NCBI RefSeq assembly: GCF_049676595.1
Contig: NZ_CP187259.1
Coordinates: forward strand, 3,038,001-3,102,000
Length of the DNA: 64,000 bases
Direction of reading: 5' to 3'
From: Methanocella_A sp049676595
GTDB taxonomy: Archaea > Halobacteriota > Methanocellia > Methanocellales > Methanocellaceae
This document shows, piece after piece, positions 42,280 through 50,744 of this stretch. The notes beneath the pieces are model-generated. The model saw only the letters and a list, made by a program, of their open reading frames with translations, was not told the origin of the DNA and did no database searches. The position numbers and the translations under genes were made by a program. The stretch's first letter is position 1, and each line of letters opens with the position of its first letter.

Positions 42280-42501
42280 TCAAGCCCGGAGCACGTATTT
42301 TTTCACGATCTCTACAACGGCGTAGATTGCCAGCAGGATGGGGGGCACAAAGGTGATCAGCAGGATTAGCGTCTGAGGCCAGCCTTCCAGCCACGGAAGC
42401 ATTTCTTTATACTGGCAGATGAGCACGACGCCGCATACCACCCAGGCGATGAAGAGGAACGGAGTCAGGAAAGCGTTCAGGCTCTTTAATAAGGAACTCA
42501 T
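42280..42501 (-). CDS. Small two-helix membrane protein
   Basis: The 73-residue protein has two predicted membrane helices: about residues 10-30 ('FLTPFLFIAWVVCGVVLIC') and 43-63 ('TLILLITFVPPILLAIYAVV'). A short loop separates them and a Lys/Arg end (KKYVLRA) follows. I do not recognise a family. It is convergent with the kinase upstream. Codon use looks normal. Confidence 0.6.
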   Translation of the reverse strand: MSSLLKSLNAFLTPFLFIAWVVCGVVLICQYKEMLPWLEGWPQTLILLITFVPPILLAIYAVVEIVKKYVLRA

Positions 42502-42670
42502 GTTATCCAGTATTTTACATAGTCTTCGGATATATAGCTCCTCGCTACTATGGATCGACTACCAATTTCCAGATTACTTTCAGTTAACTGATTGTGACAA
42601 TAATATTATATACTGTAAATAGTTTGCATATATAACAAGGGAATAATATGCAACCTGTTGTGGGGTCACT

Positions 42671-45355
42671 ATGAAAGACATTCGTCGCTTAAACTGTGAT
42701 CGGCTTCTCAGATGGCCGAACGTACAGACCAGGATGGTAAAAATTTTCGCAGTCACCATCGTTCTCCTGGGACTGCTCATCAGCAGCGCAGGCGGCTCTG
42801 CAGGAGCAGTGGTTGCCATCCCTCTACCGGTGGCAGATGATTTTTACACCACGGCCGAAGACACGGCCCTGACGATACCTGCACCGGGCATCCTGGCCAA
42901 CGATACGAACGCAGCCACCGTCACCCCCGTGGTAGTCACCGGCCCGATAAATGGCGCCCTCACAGTCCACCTGAATGGATCGTTCAGGTACATGCCAAAA
43001 GCTGACTACTACGGCACCGACACGTTCACCTACAAAACTACCGATGGTGTCACAGAGTCCGGGATAGCCACCGTCACCCTGACGATCGAAGGGGTGAACG
43101 ACGTTCCGGTAGCGGCGGACGATGACTACTCCCTGGCCGAAGATACTCCGCTAAATGTAGCAGATACCAGCGCCGGCTTGCTCTGGAACGACGGAGACGT
43201 GGACGGAGACCCGTTATCGGCAATTGCGGCCACGTATCCGGCTCACGGCACGCTTACCCTCGATCCCGATGGGACCTTCACCTACACCCCGGACGCAAAT
43301 TACCACGGCACCGACTCGTTCACCTACAAGGCGAACGACGGCACAGCGGACTCCGGTATTGCGACGGCATTCCTCACTATAACCCCAGTAGCGGACGCAC
43401 CTGTGGCCTCACATGACTCCTACAGCACTGATGAAGACACGGTTCTTGCAGCCCCGGCCCCGGGCATCCTGGCCAACGATTACGATGCTGACGGAGACGC
43501 CATCACTCTTGCGGGGCATACCGAACCTGCGCACGGTATACTGGAGCTTCGAGCAAACGGGAGCTTTGGATACACCCCTGAGGCCAACTTCTGCGGCACG
43601 GACGAATTCGGGTACTGGATAAGCGCGGGATCGATGACTGCCGAGCCCGTGAAAGTCACGATCACCGTACGGCCGCAGAACGACGCGCCGGTCGCCGGCA
43701 ACGATGCCTACGCAACTGTCGAGGACACCCCTCTGAGCGTGACTCCTGCCAGCGCAGGAGTGCTCGGCAACGACGTAGATCTTGATAGCGGCAGCCTGGC
43801 GGCCATTGTCGTCACAAGCCCGACACACGGCACGCTCGCCCTTAACCCCGACGGGACCTTCACCTACAATCCTGGCCTGAACTACCACGGCACCGACTCG
43901 TTCACCTACAAGGCGACCGACGGCTCCTCAGATTCCGGCACCGCGATCGTCACCCTGACGATCAGCCCGGCCAACGACGCTCCGGCGGCCGCAGACGATG
44001 CCTACCGGGTGGATCGAAACGCAGTGCTCTGGGCGGCTCCGGGAGTGCTGGGAAACGATGTCGACGTAGATGGTGACACGGTTACAGCGGCGCTCCTCTC
44101 AGGCACCCTCCACGGTACCCTCGACTTTTATCCTAACGGTACTTTCCGCTATACGCCTGACGAAGGGTACCTGGGCACCGACTCGTTCACCTACAAGGCG
44201 AACGACGGGGCCCTGGACTCCGCTGCGGCTACGGTATCCCTGATTGTAAACATGGCCCCGGTAGCCAGCGATAATACCTACAATATAAACGAGGACGGCA
44301 CTCTGACCATTGCCGCCTCGGGAGTGCTGGAGAACGATCATGACCCCGACGGAAGTACCCTGACGGCAGTGCTTGCCGAAGGGCCGGATCACGGCACTGT
44401 GACGCTGCATACCGATGGAAGCTTCGTGTACGCCCCGTGGGGCAACTATCACGGCCAGGACTGGTTCACCTACAGGGCATACGATGGCCTCGAGTACTCG
44501 GAGCCGAGGACAGTCACGATTACCGTAAACAGTATTAACGACATTCCCTACGCAGGCGACGACGCTTACTGGGTAGACGAAGACGGCTCGCTGAACATCC
44601 AGGCTTCTGGCGTGCTCGGGAACGACGCAGACTACGACGGGGATTCCATCTCGGCCTACCTGGCGTCCGGCACCAGCCATGGCTCTCTGACGCTGTACGG
44701 TAACGGGTCCTTCAGCTACAAGCCATCGTCCAACTACAACGGCCAGGACTCGTTCACCTACCGGGCAGGCGACGGCAGCGCAAACTCCACCACTGCCACG
44801 GTACGCATCTACGTCAACTCGGTGAACGATCCGGTATCGGTGAGCAGCATCTCCCATCCGGCCTTCCCCCTGGAGGTTGGCGCGCCAGTCAAGATCAGCC
44901 TGACGTTTAAAGACATCGATCAAGGAGGCCCCCGCACTGCCAGAATCTTCTGGGGCGACGGCGAGATGGACTGGGCCAGGGTTTCCGAAGATTCAGGCTC
45001 CGGCACCATCACCGGGGAATACGCGTATAAAAAGCCCGGTAATTACCAGATCACTGTGATGGTTGCCGATGGCAGCGACGGCCTGGTAACGGTCGACACC
45101 GGCACCTTCGACGTCGTAGCAAAGAAGCCAAACTCTGTCGGCGACAACAATTCGACGGCCGGCACTGCAACTCCCGTGGCCAGCCCGACGGCAACAGTAA
45201 GCCAGGCTCCTTCAGAGCAGGCTACACCCCAGTCGACGACTGAGAACACCTCGCCTGCCGGCGGATGGCAGTCGGGGATCCTGTACCTCGGGATCATCGG
45301 CATAGCGATCGTCGCAGTGGCCGGGTACCTGCTCCTGTTCAGGCGGAAGGGCTGA
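42671..45355 (+). CDS. Large cell-surface protein with seven cadherin/VCBS-like repeats and a PKD-like domain
   Basis: The 894-residue protein has a signal sequence (hydrophobic about residues 20-50). Seven tandem repeats of about 85-95 residues follow, each with 'EDT/EDG.L......G(V/I)L.ND.D.DGD', then 'HGTL.L...G(S/T)F.Y.P...Y.GTDSFTYKA.DG', ending 'VND.P'. Repeat 5 lacks the ED pair. After them comes a PKD-like domain ('RIFWGDGEMDWARV ... YAYKKPGNYQITVMVADG', about 715-810), a Thr/Ser/Pro stalk, one membrane helix (about 865-885) and RRKG. Acidic DxDxD loops suggest calcium-stabilised repeats. It probably serves adhesion or forms part of the envelope. Its DNA repeats the word GACTCGTTCACCTACAAGGC several times. 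Confidence 0.85.
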   Translation: MKDIRRLNCDRLLRWPNVQTRMVKIFAVTIVLLGLLISSAGGSAGAVVAIPLPVADDFYTTAEDTALTIPAPGILANDTNAATVTPVVVTGPINGALTVHLNGSFRYMPKADYYGTDTFTYKTTDGVTESGIATVTLTIEGVNDVPVAADDDYSLAEDTPLNVADTSAGLLWNDGDVDGDPLSAIAATYPAHGTLTLDPDGTFTYTPDANYHGTDSFTYKANDGTADSGIATAFLTITPVADAPVASHDSYSTDEDTVLAAPAPGILANDYDADGDAITLAGHTEPAHGILELRANGSFGYTPEANFCGTDEFGYWISAGSMTAEPVKVTITVRPQNDAPVAGNDAYATVEDTPLSVTPASAGVLGNDVDLDSGSLAAIVVTSPTHGTLALNPDGTFTYNPGLNYHGTDSFTYKATDGSSDSGTAIVTLTISPANDAPAAADDAYRVDRNAVLWAAPGVLGNDVDVDGDTVTAALLSGTLHGTLDFYPNGTFRYTPDEGYLGTDSFTYKANDGALDSAAATVSLIVNMAPVASDNTYNINEDGTLTIAASGVLENDHDPDGSTLTAVLAEGPDHGTVTLHTDGSFVYAPWGNYHGQDWFTYRAYDGLEYSEPRTVTITVNSINDIPYAGDDAYWVDEDGSLNIQASGVLGNDADYDGDSISAYLASGTSHGSLTLYGNGSFSYKPSSNYNGQDSFTYRAGDGSANSTTATVRIYVNSVNDPVSVSSISHPAFPLEVGAPVKISLTFKDIDQGGPRTARIFWGDGEMDWARVSEDSGSGTITGEYAYKKPGNYQITVMVADGSDGLVTVDTGTFDVVAKKPNSVGDNNSTAGTATPVASPTATVSQAPSEQATPQSTTENTSPAGGWQSGILYLGIIGIAIVAVAGYLLLFRRKG

Positions 45356-45375
45356 AAGGCTGACAACAGCCTACC

Positions 45376-47118
45376 CTAAGCGCCGGGCTTGCCGAAGGTG
45401 ATGATAAAGGTCGTCCCCGGGCCTTCCGGGTGCTCGATGACCCCGTCGAGCTGCCCGGCCAGGGTCACCACAAGCTGCATGCCCAGGGAAGTAGTATTCC
45501 TGAAATCGAAGCCGGGGGGCAGCCCTACGCCATCGTCGCTGACGGTAAGACGGTACATGTCGCCGTCCCTCACCAGAGCTACCTTGATGGTGCCGGTCTG
45601 CCCGTCTTTAAACGCGTACTTCAGGCTGTTCGAGATTAGCTCGTTGATGATCAGACCGCAGGGAATAGCCGTGTCTATGTCCAGCGAGATATCTTCGATA
45701 TCGGCGGTGATCGCCAGACCGGGGCGGGTAACGTAAGACCGGGTCCAGTAGACGATAAGGCTCTGGATATAGCTTTTAATGTCGATGCTTGCCAGGTCCC
45801 TCGACAGGTACAGCTGCTCGTGGATCAGGGCCATGGACTTGATCCGGTTCTGGCTTTCTTTCAGGCTGGCGCTGGCGACCTCGTTGGTCATGCCGGAGAT
45901 TTGCAGGCTCATGAGGCTGGAGATAATCTGGAGGTTATTCTTCACCCGGTGGTGAATCTCTTTCAGCAACAGCTCCTTCTCCTTCAGCGAGACTTCAAGC
46001 CGCTCTTCTGTCTGGCGACGGACTGCTATCTCCCTCTGCAGCGCCTGTTCCGCCTGCTTTCGCTCGGCCACCTCCGCCCGGAGAGACTCGTTGGACCGGG
46101 TGATAGCACCTTCGGAGAGCTTATGGGCAGTGATATCCCGCAGAGATACCAGCCGGCCATAATATTTGCCCTTGCCGTCGCTTATCACAGATATCCTTAC
46201 ATCAAGCCAGACAGAGTCGCCGATCGTGATCTCTGCAGGTGTATCGTCGCCGCTACGAATATACTCGGTCAGCCCGGGCCACTTTGCCAGGGCATCGTCA
46301 GCCTGCCGCCCGAGTGAAGCCTCAGTTATGCCCAGCAGCTTCAGCGCAGCCGGATTCAGGTCTGCCAGCAGGCCATCTTTATCCAGCACCAGCATCCCGT
46401 CGGCCATACTGCTGACCAGCAGCTCTCTGGCCACCGGCACCAGCTCAAACAGCCGCTGGCCGAAAATGCTCCAGGCGTAGATCAGGATGGTCGCGGTGAG
46501 GGCAGGGGCCGTGATGTCGATACCTGCCGGCGCCAGGCCCACATAATAGATAACGCTGCTGGCCACGGGAATCATGGTACCGGCTAACAGGGTTACCGCC
46601 TTGCGAAGGTCACTTTTATAGGAGGTTATCGCAGTCAGCAGCATCAGGATAAAGCCGGCTAACACCAGTGTGTAGGTATAGACCAGATTAATCGACAGGA
46701 CGACGCCATGCCCCAGGATCGACAGGTCCGCGCCCGTCCGGGGCCAGATCAGCCCGTGCCAGTCGTTGGTCAAAGCCATTAAGCTGGCTATAACTGGTAC
46801 TACCCATATCCAGTGTACTCTGCCAGTTATAGGCCAGCGGCTATGATAGCCGTAATCGAGGACGAACAGCAGCCATAGCGGGCCAGCACAGGTAACTGCG
46901 AGATACTGCAACCTGATTACCAGGTTCAGGAGGAATTGATCGGAGACGGCCAGCTCGAGCAAACACGTGAGCGCCCAGAAAGACATCGCCGCCAGGAGCC
47001 AGGAAAAATACCTGCTTCCCGGCATCGTCCGGCGACGCCAGATATACATTTCAAGAACGATCGCGACCACTACTATTGTTGCATAGCCGATGGCTTCGGG
47101 CGACAGGCCGATGATCAT
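45376..47118 (-). CDS. 7TM-PAS histidine kinase (HisKA_2 type)
   Basis: The 580-residue protein has an N-terminal region (about residues 1-225) with seven membrane helices containing 'LTCLLELAVSDQFLLNLVIRLQY' and 'LALTNDWHGLIWP' in pieces, the histidine-kinase 7TM N-terminal domain found in many archaea. PAS at about 228-345 ('MADGMLVLDKDGLLADLNPAALKLLG') is followed by a coiled helix. HisKA_2 is 'LLKEIHHRVKNNLQIISSLMSLQ' with its phospho-His, and the HATPase domain includes 'INELISNSLKYAFKDG' and 'VSDDGVGLPPGFD'. It converges with the repeat surface protein gene, 20 bp away, where AGGCTG...CAGCCT may terminate both. No adjacent response regulator. Confidence 0.9.
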   Translation of the reverse strand: MIIGLSPEAIGYATIVVVAIVLEMYIWRRRTMPGSRYFSWLLAAMSFWALTCLLELAVSDQFLLNLVIRLQYLAVTCAGPLWLLFVLDYGYHSRWPITGRVHWIWVVPVIASLMALTNDWHGLIWPRTGADLSILGHGVVLSINLVYTYTLVLAGFILMLLTAITSYKSDLRKAVTLLAGTMIPVASSVIYYVGLAPAGIDITAPALTATILIYAWSIFGQRLFELVPVARELLVSSMADGMLVLDKDGLLADLNPAALKLLGITEASLGRQADDALAKWPGLTEYIRSGDDTPAEITIGDSVWLDVRISVISDGKGKYYGRLVSLRDITAHKLSEGAITRSNESLRAEVAERKQAEQALQREIAVRRQTEERLEVSLKEKELLLKEIHHRVKNNLQIISSLMSLQISGMTNEVASASLKESQNRIKSMALIHEQLYLSRDLASIDIKSYIQSLIVYWTRSYVTRPGLAITADIEDISLDIDTAIPCGLIINELISNSLKYAFKDGQTGTIKVALVRDGDMYRLTVSDDGVGLPPGFDFRNTTSLGMQLVVTLAGQLDGVIEHPEGPGTTFIITFGKPGA

Positions 47119-47555
47119 AGCTGCCGGCCCCCTGCAGGTATGCGGAAAAAGTACGTGAAGAACCAGCGACGGTTTACCCGCTGTACAGTAGTACGATCAA
47201 TTTCCGTCAGCATATAAATCAAGGCCGTATCACCAATTTTTGGTACTCATGAAGCGCAAATCATAGAGATGACCGGACAGTCAGGTATGATCGACCAGAG
47301 CCAGATGTTACAAGTACTATATCGAGGAGGGACATAATAATCTTTCTAGTACATGCACGCCATATCATTTATTTATTCGATTATATTCTATCTAAATATC
47401 GAGCAACAGGAAACTGGCATCCCACCGCCGGCGTTACTGGAAACAGGCCATAGATACTGAAGGTTGATAACGAGCTATTGATCGAGTACAATAATGTTCG
47501 CCCGGAGGTTGCAAAAGCTATATTTTTCCAGCATGTAGTATGTAAATGAACTACA
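47119..47555. other. Gene-free divergent intergenic region (437 bp)
   Basis: It lies between the 7TM kinase (minus) and the TrmB-like regulator (plus). It is AT-rich in the middle (ATTTATTTATTCGATTATAT near 47371) and contains TATA-like GCTATATTTTT at about 47517-47527, about 30 nt before the TrmB start, implying a near-leaderless mRNA. I found no hairpin with a T tract, no ORF above about 22 codons and no repeat family here. Confidence 0.4.
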
Positions 47556-48368
47556 ATGAGCCAGACACCCCATGAACTGATAGAGTCCTTGAAAACGCTG
47601 GGGCTGACCGAATATGAGGCAAAGGTCTACGCTACGCTTGTCGCGCTCGACCGGGCCGAAGTGAAGCCCATATGCGAGAACGTCGACATACCGAGGCCCA
47701 GCGTCTACCAGAGCCTCAAAACGCTGACAGACAAGGGGCTGGTCCAGGTAGTCAACGCGAAGCCGGCCGTTTACCGGGCTACCCCGCCGGAGATTGCGAT
47801 CGAGCACATCGCGGAAGCCCACAAGAGCGCAGAAAAGAACGCTTTGCAGATGCTTTCCGAGCTGGAGGGCTCCATTTCGGGCGGTGCTGACGAAGAAGCG
47901 CTGTGGACACTGTACGGCACGGAGAACATCGAGCACAGTATGGAGGAACTGTTGAAAGGTGCGGATAAGTCGGTTAAGCTGGTGCTCCCGGCAGACCACT
48001 ACCACTACCTGGACCTGCTGCGGGGAAAAAAGGTCGAGGTAGAGCTCATCGTTTTCGGAAGCAGCATCGAACAGATCATCCGATCAGGAATTAAAAGCCT
48101 GAAAGTCCATAACGCGCTGGGCCTCGATGCAGCTTATTTTGCCAGCATCGCCGGGTATCTGTCCAGGCTGCCCGTTACTCCGGAGCAGTTGGAAAAATTC
48201 ATCCTGCTCATAGTGGACGACGAAGAAGTCATGTACGCGCCACCGTTTCCCGCCAGAACTAAATCCGGCATCCGGTCGAAAAATCCGATGTTCGTAGCCC
48301 TGGCGGGAATCGTATTCACGGCTGTATGGGAACACACCCCGCAGGTGGCTCCTCGCACTAAACAGTAG
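47556..48368 (+). CDS. TrmB-family transcriptional regulator
   Basis: The 270-residue protein has an N-terminal winged HTH, 'LIESLKTLGLTEYEAKVYATLVALDRAEVKPICENVDIPRPSVYQSLKTLTDKGLVQVVNAKPAVYRAT' (about residues 7-75), in the wording typical of TrmB/sugar-operon regulators. The C-terminal domain of about 180 residues carries 'WTLYGTENIEHSMEELLKGADKSVKLVLP', a phospholipase D-like effector region of the family. It has its own promoter and lies upstream of the TrkA-TrkH genes on the same strand, 185 bp away. TrmB proteins bind sugars or other metabolites; ligand and target here are unknown. Confidence 0.9.
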   Translation: MSQTPHELIESLKTLGLTEYEAKVYATLVALDRAEVKPICENVDIPRPSVYQSLKTLTDKGLVQVVNAKPAVYRATPPEIAIEHIAEAHKSAEKNALQMLSELEGSISGGADEEALWTLYGTENIEHSMEELLKGADKSVKLVLPADHYHYLDLLRGKKVEVELIVFGSSIEQIIRSGIKSLKVHNALGLDAAYFASIAGYLSRLPVTPEQLEKFILLIVDDEEVMYAPPFPARTKSGIRSKNPMFVALAGIVFTAVWEHTPQVAPRTKQ

Positions 48369-48486
48369 TTTCAACAACAAGCAGGAGTTATGTCGGATGT
48401 AAATGGCCTCGCAAACCTCCGACACAATTCCTCGTATAGACTTTTATCGCTGCAGGTTTTTATATAACCGATTATAAAATTAAAAC

Positions 48487-48517
48487 AAATTTATATATTA
48501 ATTGTTGATATAAATTT
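48487..48517 (+). promoter_or_regulatory. Inverted repeat in the potassium-transporter promoter
   Basis: AAATTTATAT (48487-48496) and ATATAAATTT (48508-48517) form a perfect 10-bp inverted repeat with an 11-nt spacer, 37 nt before the trkA start. Each arm includes a TATA-like core, so it could be a regulated promoter or a symmetric operator. Confidence 0.45.
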
Positions 48518-48553
48518 ATAAGATAGTCGGTAAAAGCTTCGGGAGCTACCCTT

Positions 48554-49204
48554 TTGTACATCATCATCATTGGGCTGGGCGGGATAGGCAGGAGCCTGGC
48601 AAAAATAGCCGTGGCTGAAAAGCACAACGTGATGGTCATCGATCGGGACCTGGAAAGGACACAGGACATGGCCTTAAAGTATGACCTCGTGGGCATCACC
48701 GGAGATGCCTCGATGCTGTCGACCCTGGAAGAGGCAAGCATAGCTGATGCCGATGCAGTCATATGCACGACAGGAGACGACAACGTAAACCTGATGGTGG
48801 TGCTCAAAGCCCTGGAGATGGGGATAAAGACTGTCACGACAATCGTGAACGAGCAGGAAAACATAGAGATATTCAAAAAGACCGGCGCCATCATCCACAA
48901 AGACCCCGATGCCGTAGTGGCGGAAAACATCTTCAACTCGATCTGGAGGCCGGGCATCAACGCCTTCACTTCGATGGCCGGGGGCAAAGCGGAGATCGTA
49001 GAGGTGATCATACATGAAGGGTCCCGGGCCGCAGGGATGACTATCCAGAAGCTTGGCCTGCCAGCCAACGCCTTGATCATAGCCATCGAACGCGGCGACG
49101 AGGTGATCATACCAGAGGGGAGCACCCAGATCCTGCCCAACGACTCGCTGTACGTGTTCGCGAGAAGCGGCATCGTAGACAAGGTTTCCAGCATATTCCA
49201 GTAA
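48554..49204 (+). CDS. trkA: TrkA-type K+ uptake regulatory subunit
   Basis: The 216-residue protein starts at TTG (48554) after GGGAGCT. The N-terminal RCK/TrkA-N domain has the nucleotide-binding 'IIIIGLGGIGRSLAKIA' (GxGxxG at residues 7-12) and an Asp-ended second strand ('VMVIDRD'), indicating NAD(H) or ATP binding. The C-terminal TrkA-C domain (about residues 135-215) includes 'GMTIQKLGLPANALIIAIERGDEVIIPEGSTQILPNDSLYVFA'. It gates the TrkH channel from the cytoplasm. It has one RCK unit, like bacterial KtrA rather than the double TrkA of E. coli. It is followed 18 nt later by the first TrkH gene. Confidence 0.93.
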   Translation: MYIIIIGLGGIGRSLAKIAVAEKHNVMVIDRDLERTQDMALKYDLVGITGDASMLSTLEEASIADADAVICTTGDDNVNLMVVLKALEMGIKTVTTIVNEQENIEIFKKTGAIIHKDPDAVVAENIFNSIWRPGINAFTSMAGGKAEIVEVIIHEGSRAAGMTIQKLGLPANALIIAIERGDEVIIPEGSTQILPNDSLYVFARSGIVDKVSSIFQ

Positions 49205-49222
49205 GTATCAGCCCGCTGGAAG

Positions 49223-50704
49223 ATGGTCGGGGGAGGAGAGTTGCAGCGAAACAGAGATATAAGCATCATTGTCGGTAGCCTGAAAGGCCTCTTTGTGATC
49301 TCAGCCATTTTAATGGCCCTGATGATGGTCCTCAGCATCATCTTTGAAGAGCCGATGGGCGTGATGGGCTTTCTGGCAGGGCTCATAGTTAGCCTTACCC
49401 TCGCTGTCGCCATCCATTTTTTAGTGCCGGAATACGAGACACTGGACCTCAAGCACGCGATAATCATAGCAGCCCTGGCGTACATATTCATACCGGCCGT
49501 CAGCTCAATCCCATTGATCATAAGCACCGGGATGGTACCAATCGACGCGTTCTTCGAGGCGATGTCCGGGTGGACCGGCAGCGGTTTCTCGCTGATTATA
49601 GCCCCCGACAGGGTGGGCCGCTCGATCCAGCTCTGGCGCAGCCTGATGCAGTGGATCGGGGGTGCAGGAGTCATCCTGCTGATGGTCACCATTTTGATCA
49701 GACCGGGCACCAGCACCTACGTCCTGTACCAGTCAGAAGCCAGAAAAGAGAAGATCAAGCCCAGCATACGCTCGACGCTAAAAACGATCTGGAAACTCTA
49801 CATGGTATTGACGATCATCTCCGTTTTACTGCTGTTTGTGGCAGGCATGCCCCTCTGGGATTCGCTCAACACTGCCATGGTCACTATAGCCACGGGCGGC
49901 TTCGGCCTATATGCTGACAGCATAGCCCACTACAATAGCCCTGTCATCGAGCTGATACTAATACTGATCATGATAGCCGGATCTTTACCCTTTGCCGTCC
50001 TGTACACGCTTTTCAGATACCAGATACATACTCTGCTCCACGACGCCCAGGTCCGGGCATTCGCTGCCTTCGTGATAGTCGGCGGTACTTTACTGGTCGT
50101 CCAGAACAGCCTGTTCCAGTACGACGATGCCTTTAACTCTCTCCGGTACTCCGTTTTCCAGTTCGTCTCCGCAGTCACGACCTGCGGCCTCCAAACTACC
50201 GATCTATCCGGCTGGTCACCCACCGCCCTCATGATTCTTTCCATTGCGATGATCATTGGCGGATGCGCAGGGTCCACGGCAGGCGGCATCAAGATAGCCC
50301 GGGCCATCTTCCTCGTCAACCAGGTCCGGCTGTGGCTGATCAAGACTCTCATGTCCAAAAAAGCCGTAGTCGTCCTCAAGCTCGGTGAGCATAAAGTGGT
50401 TGAGCAGTCCATGACCGCCGAGCTGAACGAAGCCACCCTCATCTCTTTTCTGTGGATAGTCAACATCGTGCTCAGCGTCATGCTGTTGTCCAACATCCTG
50501 GGGACAGACGTCAGCCTGAGCAGGATCATTTTCGAGGTATGCTCTGCCCAGGGCAACGTCGGGATATCCTCGGGCATCCTGACGCCCGCGATCAGCCCCC
50601 TCGCGAAAGGGATCTTCATCGTGGACATGTGGATGGGGAGGCTGGAAATCGTCCCGGTGATTCTCCTGGTGAGAGCCGTGGTCAAAGGGTTCGGCAGGTA
50701 TTGA
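49223..50704 (+). CDS. trkH: TrkH-family potassium channel subunit, paralog 1
   Basis: The 493-residue membrane protein has the four selectivity-filter loops of TrkH/KtrB. The first is 'FEAMSGWTGSGFSLI', later ones include 'TTCGLQTTDLSGWSP' and 'CSAQGNVGISSG', and 'GGCAGSTAGGIKIARAIFLV' lies before the third gate loop. K+ moves through this pore under control of TrkA. A second copy follows immediately with about the same length and motif order, so the operon encodes two channels with one RCK subunit. The predicted start (TTG/GTG region near 49223) has GGGGGAGGAG just upstream. Confidence 0.92.
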   Translation: MVGGGELQRNRDISIIVGSLKGLFVISAILMALMMVLSIIFEEPMGVMGFLAGLIVSLTLAVAIHFLVPEYETLDLKHAIIIAALAYIFIPAVSSIPLIISTGMVPIDAFFEAMSGWTGSGFSLIIAPDRVGRSIQLWRSLMQWIGGAGVILLMVTILIRPGTSTYVLYQSEARKEKIKPSIRSTLKTIWKLYMVLTIISVLLLFVAGMPLWDSLNTAMVTIATGGFGLYADSIAHYNSPVIELILILIMIAGSLPFAVLYTLFRYQIHTLLHDAQVRAFAAFVIVGGTLLVVQNSLFQYDDAFNSLRYSVFQFVSAVTTCGLQTTDLSGWSPTALMILSIAMIIGGCAGSTAGGIKIARAIFLVNQVRLWLIKTLMSKKAVVVLKLGEHKVVEQSMTAELNEATLISFLWIVNIVLSVMLLSNILGTDVSLSRIIFEVCSAQGNVGISSGILTPAISPLAKGIFIVDMWMGRLEIVPVILLVRAVVKGFGRY

Positions 50705-50744
50705 TCATGGGAACCGCCGAAAAGGCCAACCGGCAAGAGAGCTG

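Noticed and set aside
47269..47340. 22-codon peptide before the TrmB-like gene
   Set aside because: Too short, no ribosome site and no conserved feature to support it.
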